Assembly: GCA_002319955.1 (NCBI GenBank)
Contig: DCJS01000038.1
Location: 71,583 to 122,797, forward strand
DNA length: 51,215 bases
Source: Flavobacteriales bacterium UBA1694
Lineage (GTDB): Bacteria > Bacteroidota > Bacteroidia > Flavobacteriales > Weeksellaceae
Reading direction: 5' to 3'
The notes under the pieces were generated by a model, which was not told the DNA's origin, ran no database searches, and saw only the letters and a list, made by a program, of their open reading frames with translations. Below, piece by piece: positions 27,394 to 33,881 of this stretch; positions within the stretch are counted from its first letter, which is position 1, and every line of letters starts with the position of its first letter. The position numbers and the translations under genes are program-made.

Positions 27394-27972
27394 CTAAAAA
27401 GTGAAATCTTTACGAATTCTACTTAAATGTCGCTGTGTAATTCCTAAATAAGAGGCTAAATATTGTAAAGGGATTTTTTGAATAAACTCAGGTTGATTTT
27501 TCACTAGCTCAGCATACCGTTTTTTTGCATCACTTTTTTGTAATTGGAAAATTCGTTTTTCTAATTCAATGTATTGCTGTTCAGCTATTGTTTTTAAGAA
27601 ATAAGTCCAGTTGGAATTTTGGTGAGACAATGTTTCAAACTTACTTTTTTGAATGATTAGTAGTTCAGTTTTTGTGATGGCTTGAATATTTTCTTGTGTT
27701 GGGTGTGCTGTCAAAAATGAAGAATATGCAGTCATAAGGCTGTTGGGAAATGTTATACAATAAGTTATTTCTTCCCCTTTGTCCGAAGTATAATAGGAAC
27801 GTAAACTACCTGATAAAACAAATGCTACTTGATTGCAAGTTTGTCCTTCCTGAATAAAATATTCATATTTTTTAAGAATTTTGTTGCTTAAAAGTCTAAT
27901 AAAAGTGTCAATTTCACTATCTCTCAATATGTTGAAGGACTTCAAGAAGTGCCTTATACTATCGTCTTTCAT
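27394..27972 (-). CDS. Crp/Fnr-family transcriptional regulator (cassette 3)
   Basis: 192 residues. The N-terminal cyclic-nucleotide-binding fold has FIQEGQTCNQVAFVLSGSLR near 39-58 and a dimerisation helix (YIELEKRIFQLQ). The short C-terminal helix-turn-helix IPLQYLASYLGITQRHLSRI near 167-186 matches the flavobacterial Crp/Fnr branch. No Fe-S cysteine set is seen, so oxygen sensing like Fnr is unlikely. It lies just after site C and upstream of the oxidoreductase gene. Confidence 0.87.
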   Translation of the reverse strand: MKDDSIRHFLKSFNILRDSEIDTFIRLLSNKILKKYEYFIQEGQTCNQVAFVLSGSLRSYYTSDKGEEITYCITFPNSLMTAYSSFLTAHPTQENIQAITKTELLIIQKSKFETLSHQNSNWTYFLKTIAEQQYIELEKRIFQLQKSDAKKRYAELVKNQPEFIQKIPLQYLASYLGITQRHLSRIRKDFTF

Positions 27973-28016
27973 TTTTCATATTTAAGTTTTTTAGTATCCG
28001 TTGTAACTAGGTGATG

Positions 28017-28149
28017 CACAACGTTTGGCAGATTGGCGATGGGCGGGCTTTTCAGCACAGAAGTTTGTTCGGAGAACTGAACTTTCGGCTACCACAAAAC
28101 TGTCAAGCGGAGACGAAACTCCGCCTATAGCCAATGTGCTGTTAGCGGT
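28017..28149. repeat. attC-like hairpin site C
   Basis: AAC at 28020-28022 and GTT at 28141-28143, 124 nt apart. Arms TTGGC and GGCGG on the left pair with CCGCC and GCCAA on the right. The right box GTTAGCGG (28141-28148) complements the left box CCGCTAAC of site D (28520-28527); over 15 nt, 13 match. The stop codon of the neighbouring gene lies inside this box. Confidence 0.82.
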
Positions 28150-28495
28150 TGCCTTTCTGTCCGTCATTGCTTCCAGTGTTTGGTTTAACTTCTTCGTCTG
28201 GTTTGTCCAATTCAGGTGTCGCCATTATTCTTGACTTAAACCAAATAGTTCCTTTTCCTTTCCATTGTTTTGTCGCCCAAATTACACCTATAACAAGTCC
28301 CAAGGTCGCTACAATAATTCCCAAAGCAAGTCTTGTCGTTGTTGGATCAGGAAAATAGATAATTGCACCTACAATTAGTCCAATCAAAAGAGGAGAAGCA
28401 ACTATTTGTAACCAACCAATCGATTCCGTAATTAATTCGAATATTCGAAAAATTCCTCCGTCAGTTTTCTGTATGTTCTTTTTTTCCTTTGTCAT
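28142..28495 (-). CDS. Small two-helix membrane protein (cassette 2)
   Basis: 117 residues with two hydrophobic segments (about 27-48 and 56-75) and charged tails (TKEKKNIQK at the start, PDEEVKPNTGSNDGQKGNR at the end). No family recognised. It is the only gene between sites C and D. Its stop codon (28142-28144) is formed within the GTTAGCGG box of site C, so gene and recombination site are tightly packed, as in many integron cassettes. Confidence 0.65.
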   Translation of the reverse strand: MTKEKKNIQKTDGGIFRIFELITESIGWLQIVASPLLIGLIVGAIIYFPDPTTTRLALGIIVATLGLVIGVIWATKQWKGKGTIWFKSRIMATPELDKPDEEVKPNTGSNDGQKGNR

Positions 28496-28519
28496 TTTAC
28501 TATGGTCGTCATAAGGTTA

Positions 28520-28648
28520 CCGCTAACGGTTGGGTATTTCTGTTGGCGGGGGTTTTTATAACTAGTTTTTGTAAATATAACGAAATGAACAATTAGCGAA
28601 AATCTTCATGATGTAAACTTCAACCCCGCTAATAGAAATAGTTAGCGG
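28520..28648. repeat. attC-like hairpin site D
   Basis: AAC at 28525-28527 and GTT at 28641-28643, 119 nt apart. The outer boxes CCGCTAAC and GTTAGCGG happen to be perfectly complementary here, and arms TATTTCTGTT-GCGGGG pair with CCCCGCTAATAGAAATA. The loop is about 60 nt and A/T rich. The right box GTTAGCGGC (28641-28649) is the exact complement of GCCGCTAAC (29225-29233) beyond the acetyltransferase gene. Confidence 0.85.
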
Positions 28649-28666
28649 CTGCCTTTTTTGCGTTGT

Positions 28667-29191
28667 TTAATTCGTTAGTTTTAGTTTCATCATAATGTCT
28701 GTTTGTTCGTCATTTCCAAGTTTAAAAATATGCTTGTCAAAGTCTACAAAACCATTCTTTTTATAAAAATTTATTGCTCTCGGATTTTCTTCCCAAACTC
28801 CTAACCAAACATAATCCGCATTTTTGTTTTTGGCTATTTCGATTGCTTTGTCATATAGAATTTGGCCAACTTTTTTTCCGTGAAATTCTTTGAGAACATA
28901 AATTCTTTCAATTTCTAGAGCTTTGTCGTCTTTTAGTTCGGTTTGAGATTGTCCGAAGTTCAGTTTTAAATATCCAATTATTTTTTCGTCAATTTTCGCA
29001 AAATAAAATTCTGCGTTTTTGTCATTAAGTTCAGTTTTTAATTTGTCAGTCGAAAAACCATTTTCTAAATAACTTTCCATATTTTCTTCGGTGTTACTTT
29101 CAGAAAATGTTTCGTAAAAAGTTTGTCGTCCAATTTTTTGTAATTGGTCAATGTCATTTATTGCTACTTTCTCAATGTCAATATTTTCCAT
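28667..29191 (-). CDS. GNAT N-acetyltransferase, PaiA-like (cassette 1)
   Basis: 174 residues with the GNAT fold. The N-terminal part RQTFYETFSESNTEENMESY near 22-41 is typical of the PaiA-like subgroup. The acetyl-CoA region has IERIYVLKEFHGKKVGQILY near 93-112, and motif B has AINFYKKNGFV near 143-153. It acetylates an unknown small amine or protein using acetyl-CoA. It lies between site D and the single core box near the recombinase, making it the first cassette. A/T-rich codon use resembles the other cassettes. Confidence 0.85.
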   Translation of the reverse strand: MENIDIEKVAINDIDQLQKIGRQTFYETFSESNTEENMESYLENGFSTDKLKTELNDKNAEFYFAKIDEKIIGYLKLNFGQSQTELKDDKALEIERIYVLKEFHGKKVGQILYDKAIEIAKNKNADYVWLGVWEENPRAINFYKKNGFVDFDKHIFKLGNDEQTDIMMKLKLTN

Positions 29192-29220
29192 TCTATCTTT
29201 GTTGGTCGCAGTTTTGATAA

Positions 29221-29336
29221 GGTTGCCGCTAACTCGCTTATATGTATAACTAAGTCATACAAAGCCAACATGCTGCCGGCATATAGGTATGAATAACTAA
29301 TACTTTATTGCTCCGATAAAAGTAGCGGAAAATATC
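29221..29336. other. Single-core region next to the recombinase (attI candidate)
   Basis: It holds one core box GCCGCTAAC (29225-29233) that complements the right box of site D, but no matching right half-hairpin of normal length is found before the recombinase stop at 29337. Only short partial pairing (TATATG with CATATA) is seen. A single unpaired core beside the recombinase is what an attI-type primary site would look like. It could also be a decayed attC-like site. Confidence 0.5.
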
Positions 29337-30380
29337 TTACAAATCATCAAACGGACTTTTTATTTGCCGAAGGCTCTTCATACTCACATGCGTATAGATC
29401 TCGGTCGTCCGGCTGCTGTTGTGCCCCAACAATTCCTGGATATACCGCAGATCCGTGCCACTCTCCAGCAGATGCGTCGCGTAGCTGTGCCGAAGCCAGT
29501 GCAGCGTTACAGGTTTAGTAATCTTTGCTTTCGCTAAAGCCAATTTCAGCACACTCTGCAGACTTTGCTCACTGTACGGTTCGCCCACGCGCTGTCCCTC
29601 AAAAAGCCACGTTTTGGGCCGGTACACTTTATAATATTGCCGCAGCAAGTCCAGAACCTTTAAGGAGAGCGGCGTAATTCTGTCCTTCCTACCTTTAGAT
29701 TGCCTGATCAGCACCACATTCCTGTGGGAATCGATATCCTGTGGTTTCAGGTGAAGCAGCTCACTCCGCCTCAAACCGCAACTGTAGATCAGGCACAGCA
29801 TCGTTTTATGCTTAAGGTTATAATGAGCCTCCAGGATAATTTTCACTTCCTCTTTACTTAAAACATTAGGTAATGTTTTAGGCTTCTTGGGGCGGTCGAT
29901 TTTATCTGTTTCAATCTGTGTATCCAGCACAGTCCTGAAAAAAAGTTTTATCGCATTGGTTACCTGATTCTGGTAAGACGCCGAGAGATTTTTCTTCAGG
30001 ATATAATCATTATTAAAGTCGAGCACATCTGCGTTGCTGAGTGCGCATACCTCTTTACCGCGGTAGTACACCAGAAATACTCTTAAGGCCTGTGTATAGG
30101 TGTCGATCGTGCTTGCGCTGTACCGTTTGGCCGAAAGCCAGCGGCCGAATTTCACCAAATGCTCTTGCCCTTCTGCCGAAGGCTCAGTGTCGTGTTTCTG
30201 GATGAGCTTAAACCTTTCCCTGTTTTCCGGCGTATCCGGCAGATGCCAGTATTTTTTTCGGGGACTCCAGCGGGCATCATCAAGCAGCTTAATCCTTCGG
30301 ATCAGCTCCGCGTCGCGTTCGAATTCTACTGCAATACGGTCGGAATGATGATGTTTGATCAGTTTAGCTTTCCATCTCAT
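29337..30380 (-). CDS. Xer/IntI-like tyrosine recombinase of the cassette array
   Basis: A 347-residue tyrosine recombinase with all catalytic residues: Arg204 (CGLRRSE), Lys229 (QSKGRKDR), His294 and Arg297 (HWLRHSYATHLL), His320 (LLGHNSS) and Tyr329 (EIYTHV). A SAM-like core-binding domain covers about 70-155. A 60-residue N-terminal extension (RWSPRKKYWHLPDTPENR region) is not part of XerC/D. The end KSPFDDL recalls the SPLDAL end of IntI proteins, but the K-to-H distance of 65 residues lacks the IntI-specific insert (about 106 in IntI1). It is oriented like the cassette genes, with the array at its 3' side. It probably recombines the hairpin sites. Confidence 0.88.
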   Translation of the reverse strand: MRWKAKLIKHHHSDRIAVEFERDAELIRRIKLLDDARWSPRKKYWHLPDTPENRERFKLIQKHDTEPSAEGQEHLVKFGRWLSAKRYSASTIDTYTQALRVFLVYYRGKEVCALSNADVLDFNNDYILKKNLSASYQNQVTNAIKLFFRTVLDTQIETDKIDRPKKPKTLPNVLSKEEVKIILEAHYNLKHKTMLCLIYSCGLRRSELLHLKPQDIDSHRNVVLIRQSKGRKDRITPLSLKVLDLLRQYYKVYRPKTWLFEGQRVGEPYSEQSLQSVLKLALAKAKITKPVTLHWLRHSYATHLLESGTDLRYIQELLGHNSSRTTEIYTHVSMKSLRQIKSPFDDL

Positions 30381-30712
30381 GGCATTCAGCTTTTCAGAAT
30401 AAAGGTAAATAAAATTCGGAAAGTGAGTTCTGAATTGTTCAAAGGTTATGCATGTACACTTAACATGAACCGAAAGCTGCCTTTGCCATTGTTTCGTTTG
30501 TCAGATGCTATATGGCAGCCTCAGGTTTTCTTCTGCCTATGTGCAATATAGATGCAGTATAGGTGCAATATATCTCCAATAGATTATTGGAGATTCAATG
30601 CTGGGATAATGCTTTAATGTTGTATCTTTATCGAACAGAACCCATTGGAGGTCAGGAAGTAGAGGATCTTCAGCAAAGGTTTTAAAGAATAACCCACATT
30701 CGCTGAAATGCT
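30381..30712. promoter_or_regulatory. Divergent region upstream of recombinase
   Basis: 332 nt without a gene between the recombinase and the plus-strand gene at 30713. It contains three tandem 11-mers and a 9-bp palindrome (listed separately) that may control one or both genes. No clear TAnnTTTG box was found. Confidence 0.4.
30542..30593. repeat. Three 11-nt tandem repeats plus palindrome
   Basis: TGCAATATAGA, TGCAGTATAGG and TGCAATATATC stand head to tail (30542-30574), a spacing of one helical turn. They run into the palindrome TCTCCAATA-gat-TATTGGAGA (30573-30593). Such phased repeats often bind a regulator or a recombinase; the function is unknown here. Confidence 0.6.
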
Positions 30713-31213
30713 ATGGCAAATATAAAGAAAAACGGCAACCTGAGTGGTGCAATAGGCAATATTGTTTTTGTAAATGACGGCGACCGCGTGTTCATGCGCG
30801 CTAAGCCAGCCCGCGTGAAGCAGTCGGCGCGCACCAAAAATTCTTCAAAAGCGTTTGGGCTGGTCAGCAGCCGTGAAAAAATTTTCCGGCTCCGGTTATT
30901 GCATGAAATGGGCATCCCCGCCATGCAGTATTTTGCTGCACGCCACCGCGCACGGATCAGGAAAACACTTACACCAGATAACGGCGGCACCGCCACAACC
31001 AACCCCACATTCGGCAATCCGCAGGCGCTCACCGGCTTCAGTTTTAATCCGAAAACGGAATGGCAAACCTGCACCAACTTCTTTCCCGAATTCAACATGC
31101 AGCCCGGAAATGAAATGAAGATCATCTTGCCCGACCTGAAATGGAAAGACCAGATAATACCGCCTAAACACAGTAGTTGCCAGCAAAACTCACCGCAATG
31201 CCCAAATCATTAA
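30713..31213 (+). CDS. Unrecognised protein, probably shortened
   Basis: 166 codons starting MANIKKNGNLSGAIGNIVFV. The N-terminal G-x-x-GN-V pattern followed by RAKPARVKQ recalls a group of Bacteroidota proteins of unknown function, but I cannot name the family with confidence. It is basic in the N-terminal half (many Arg/Lys). The last 20 residues (KHSSCQQNSPQCPNH) look unlike the rest, and another frame stays open beyond, which suggests a frameshift or truncation near 31170. G+C is higher than in the neighbouring cassettes, and similar to the recombinase gene. Confidence 0.55.
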   Translation: MANIKKNGNLSGAIGNIVFVNDGDRVFMRAKPARVKQSARTKNSSKAFGLVSSREKIFRLRLLHEMGIPAMQYFAARHRARIRKTLTPDNGGTATTNPTFGNPQALTGFSFNPKTEWQTCTNFFPEFNMQPGNEMKIILPDLKWKDQIIPPKHSSCQQNSPQCPNH

Positions 31214-31475
31214 CCTTCCAAAAGGGAACTTCTGCTTTGCGCAGAAATCCCAAAGACTCTTATGGACAAAAGTAAAAACATCTCTTAAATTGCTTTTAAA
31301 GAGGTTGTTTTTATAAAGTTTTCAATTAACGCTGAAATTTGAGGTTGTGCAACGGTTACCACTGTGTTATCTGCTTGTTTTTTTAGAGATTAAGAGTTAA
31401 TTTAGGTTTAAAAATTTTGAAATAAATTAGATTTAAATAGCCGAAAAATCAAATTAAACTTTCTTTAGGCGAACA

Positions 31476-32279
31476 TTAATTAGTTTTTGCCAGACTGCCG
31501 TTGGCGGGTATTTTTTCAAAATAACGAATTGGATTTGCCATCCCTCTAATTTTTGGAATTTCTTTATTCATATATATATCAAGAATTTCTTTTGAAGTAA
31601 CTTCTGAACCTTCAAAGCCCCATCTTTTTACACCTCTATTTTCAATATCTTGAACCCATTTTTCAGGTTTAAATACCGCTCTTATTACGCCTTTATATTC
31701 TGCCAAAACAAAATCTGAATTTTCTGCTCTGTTTCTGTCTAATACCCACCAACCTCTGGTTGCTTCATAAATGTTTGGTCTGTCATAAATAGGATTCTCA
31801 CTTTTCTTTTTGTGTCTATTATCGTATGTTTTGTTTATATTGATTACTAAAACGTTATGTTTAATATCTTCTTTTTTTAACACTTCACAATTGTAAAGTA
31901 TTTCACACTCACTCACCGTTTTAATTCCTTGATTAAATGAATAATGTCCTGCAACAATATTTGAAATTTTCGCAACCTCCGCAAAATCCTTAAAAGTTAA
32001 AAAATCAATTAAAACAGATTCAACTATTAGTGCTTCATTTTCTTCTATGCCGTGCCGAACTATAAAGTGTTTTACTTTTAGATTTTCTAATTTTATCGCT
32101 CTTATAATCTCTAATTTTTCAGTCCCGATTGGGTTAAATATTGCTTCATTAATATGAAAAAATACACGATTACCATAACCTTTTCCAACATAGAATATTT
32201 TATTATCTCTGGGGTCTATTAGAATATAGACATAATATTTTAATTCTTCTTGTGTCTTTTGTGAAAATTGTTCAATCAT
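31476..32279 (-). CDS. GIY-YIG nuclease-domain protein
   Basis: 267 residues from the ATG at 32279. A longer frame would start inside the terminator of the upstream integrase, so I reject it. The N-terminal domain has YYVYILIDPRDNKIFYVGKG near 14-33 followed by a conserved Arg in GNRVFFHI, as in LEM-3-like GIY-YIG proteins. The C-terminal part has ATRGWWVLDRNRAENSDFVLAE, typical of the companion domain that follows GIY-YIG in similar bacterial proteins. A role in defence, repair or element transfer is possible but not shown. It sits between the two recombinase genes. Confidence 0.8.
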   Translation of the reverse strand: MIEQFSQKTQEELKYYVYILIDPRDNKIFYVGKGYGNRVFFHINEAIFNPIGTEKLEIIRAIKLENLKVKHFIVRHGIEENEALIVESVLIDFLTFKDFAEVAKISNIVAGHYSFNQGIKTVSECEILYNCEVLKKEDIKHNVLVININKTYDNRHKKKSENPIYDRPNIYEATRGWWVLDRNRAENSDFVLAEYKGVIRAVFKPEKWVQDIENRGVKRWGFEGSEVTSKEILDIYMNKEIPKIRGMANPIRYFEKIPANGSLAKTN

Positions 32280-32309
32280 AACTTGTTGTTCTATTGACTG
32301 TAAAAATAC

Positions 32310-32339
32310 AAAAAGCCAACGCAAAACAGCATTGGCTTT
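32310..32339 (-). terminator. Terminator after the CTn-type integrase
   Basis: AAAGCCAA (32312-32319) pairs with TTGGCTTT (32332-32339) over a 12-nt loop and continues into five T on the minus strand. It separates the integrase from the GIY-YIG gene. Confidence 0.7.
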
Positions 32340-32360
32340 CTTTAATCGTATTATTAGTTT

Positions 32361-33611
32361 TCAAAGTTGAGCAATAAAGGTGCTCTCCATTCCCTTAAAT
32401 TTATGAGACACCTTTTGCATATCCTTTCCTACTTTCTCGTTGAGTATCTTGGCATAAATCTGTGTTGTGGCAATGTTTTTATGCCCTAACATTTTGCTCA
32501 AACTCTCCAATGGAACACCTTCGCTTAAAAATAGTGTTGCAAAGGTATGACGTGCCAAGTGAAAGGTTACTTTCTTTTCTACAAGGCAGTCAATCAGTTG
32601 AGATATTCTCTTTAAGCTGTCATTACAAATCGTATTTGATGGTACAGGAAATACCTTTCCGTCCTTTGACAATCCTGCATATTTTTCAATAATCATTTTT
32701 GGAATATCTAAGAGCATCACGTTTGACGATGTAGCCGTTTTCTTTCTGCGTACGATTATCCATTGGTTGCCATCAAAAAAGTCTTGAATATTACTGTTTC
32801 TAAGTCCTTTCATATCTGAATAGGAATGACCTGTAAAGCAACTGAAAACAAACAGGTCTTTAACCAATTCGTCTTTCTTTTTCTCGCAGTTGAACGTTAC
32901 GAGCTGTTCCAATTCATTGCGCAATAGATAACCGCGGTCTTTATCCTTTTTGGTATTCTTGTATTCGCTGAATGGATTAAAAGCAAGATGCTTTCTGCTC
33001 ATTGCCAATCGGCAAAGCGTAGTAAATCCAATCATATACAGCCAAATGGTGTTGTGTGTTAAACTTTGGTCGTCACGCAGGTAGTAATCAAAGTCCTGCA
33101 CAAAATCAGGTGTAAGGTCGTTAAAGGACACATCGGAATAGCCGTATTTTGTAAGGGCAAAATTTCGAAGATGTTTCAAAAGTATTTTGTATTTACTGCG
33201 TGTGCCATTTACCCGAAGTCCACTATTAACCTTTTTCTCGTAGTCGGATAGGAACTGTTCATAGAATTTGAAAAAGGTCAGTTCTCCGCTTTCCATCCCA
33301 AGAACGGCATTTTTAAGTTTAGCACTGTTTACAGCCCCCTCATTCTTCAGAATTTTGGAATAGCATTCCTCAATACCCGAACGAATTTTGTCAAGTTTCC
33401 TGTTTGTGTCTTGTGCTTCTCGGCTTTTACCTAAAACCCTGCCGTACTTCAAATCCCAATTTGTTGCGGAAATATCCAGCTTTGTACTGAATGCAGACTG
33501 TTTGCTGTTTACGGTAATCCTGCACATAACCGTAACTTTCCCGTTTTTCTTTGGGGCGTTCTTTTTAAGGTAGAACAATACCTTAAATGTTGACTTTTTT
33601 GTCGTTTCCAT
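32361..33611 (-). CDS. CTnDOT-type tyrosine integrase
   Basis: 416 residues from the ATG at 33611 (a GTG 6 nt earlier is less likely). An N-terminal arm-binding domain (about 8-100), a SAM-like core-binding domain (about 112-215) and a catalytic domain are seen. It has Lys290/291, His351 and Arg354 (HLARHTFATLFL), His377 (LLGHKN-type MLGHKN) and Tyr386 (QIYAKI). The usual first catalytic Arg is missing: the position reads CFTGHSYSDM, as in CTnDOT-like integrases that also lack it. It lies 114 nt inside the right repeat and is the best candidate for moving the whole island. Confidence 0.9.
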   Translation of the reverse strand: METTKKSTFKVLFYLKKNAPKKNGKVTVMCRITVNSKQSAFSTKLDISATNWDLKYGRVLGKSREAQDTNRKLDKIRSGIEECYSKILKNEGAVNSAKLKNAVLGMESGELTFFKFYEQFLSDYEKKVNSGLRVNGTRSKYKILLKHLRNFALTKYGYSDVSFNDLTPDFVQDFDYYLRDDQSLTHNTIWLYMIGFTTLCRLAMSRKHLAFNPFSEYKNTKKDKDRGYLLRNELEQLVTFNCEKKKDELVKDLFVFSCFTGHSYSDMKGLRNSNIQDFFDGNQWIIVRRKKTATSSNVMLLDIPKMIIEKYAGLSKDGKVFPVPSNTICNDSLKRISQLIDCLVEKKVTFHLARHTFATLFLSEGVPLESLSKMLGHKNIATTQIYAKILNEKVGKDMQKVSHKFKGMESTFIAQL

Positions 33612-33724
33612 ACTCACAATTCTTAATGATAAAATTAAACCTATGTGAGCTACGGAACAATATGAAAAACTGTGCAGAAAGCTGAAATACAGTATTTTAA
33701 AACGATTGTTTCTAATATTTAAAA

Positions 33725-33740
33725 GTAACGTTTTAGTAAC
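33725..33740. repeat. Right island repeat (attR candidate)
   Basis: GTAACGTTTTAGTAAC, 15/16 identical to 25363-25378 in direct orientation, 8.36 kb apart. It is followed by TTACTTTTGC. The terminator of the chromosomal symporter gene lies outside this repeat, which supports a boundary here. Confidence 0.55.
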
Positions 33741-33797
33741 CTTACTTTTGCCAAACCTCGCTTTTTACTGCTTTTTACCTCATTACCAAAAAATCAT

Positions 33798-33832
33798 AAA
33801 ACGGCTGTAAAGTCTTTATTTACAACCGTTTT
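33798..33832 (-). terminator. Terminator after the symporter gene
   Basis: AAAACGGCTGTAAA pairs with TTTACAACCGTTTT (one mismatch) over a 7-nt loop. An AT-rich T-run follows on the minus strand. It lies about 50 nt beyond the symporter stop. Confidence 0.8.
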
Positions 33833-33881
33833 GCCTGTTATTAATCTTTGATGTATTTTTACTGAAACTTTATTTTAAAGC

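Noticed and set aside
25996..28648. Hairpin sites A-D as ordinary terminators
   Set aside because: They lack T-runs, have loops of about 60-70 nt, and their boxes pair across genes, which terminators do not do.
25996..28648. Hairpin series as a CRISPR array or REP elements
   Set aside because: Units differ in sequence, spacing is gene-sized and no short identical repeats exist.
29337..30380. Calling the recombinase IntI
   Set aside because: The segment between the catalytic Lys and His is far too short for IntI, so the name is not used in spite of the similar tail.
30682..31125. Long open frame on the minus strand opposite the gene at 30713
   Set aside because: Shadow frame: no start context, no motif, and the plus-strand protein has better composition.
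32280..32324. Longer GIY-YIG protein with 15 more N-terminal residues
   Set aside because: The extension reads through the terminator hairpin of the upstream integrase and does not resemble the family.
25288..33880. 12-bp direct repeat TTTATTTTAAAG at 25288-25299 and 33869-33880 as island borders
   Set aside because: It is A/T-rich and could be chance, and it would place the symporter terminator inside the island. The 16-bp GTAACG repeats fit the terminators better. Kept only as an alternative.
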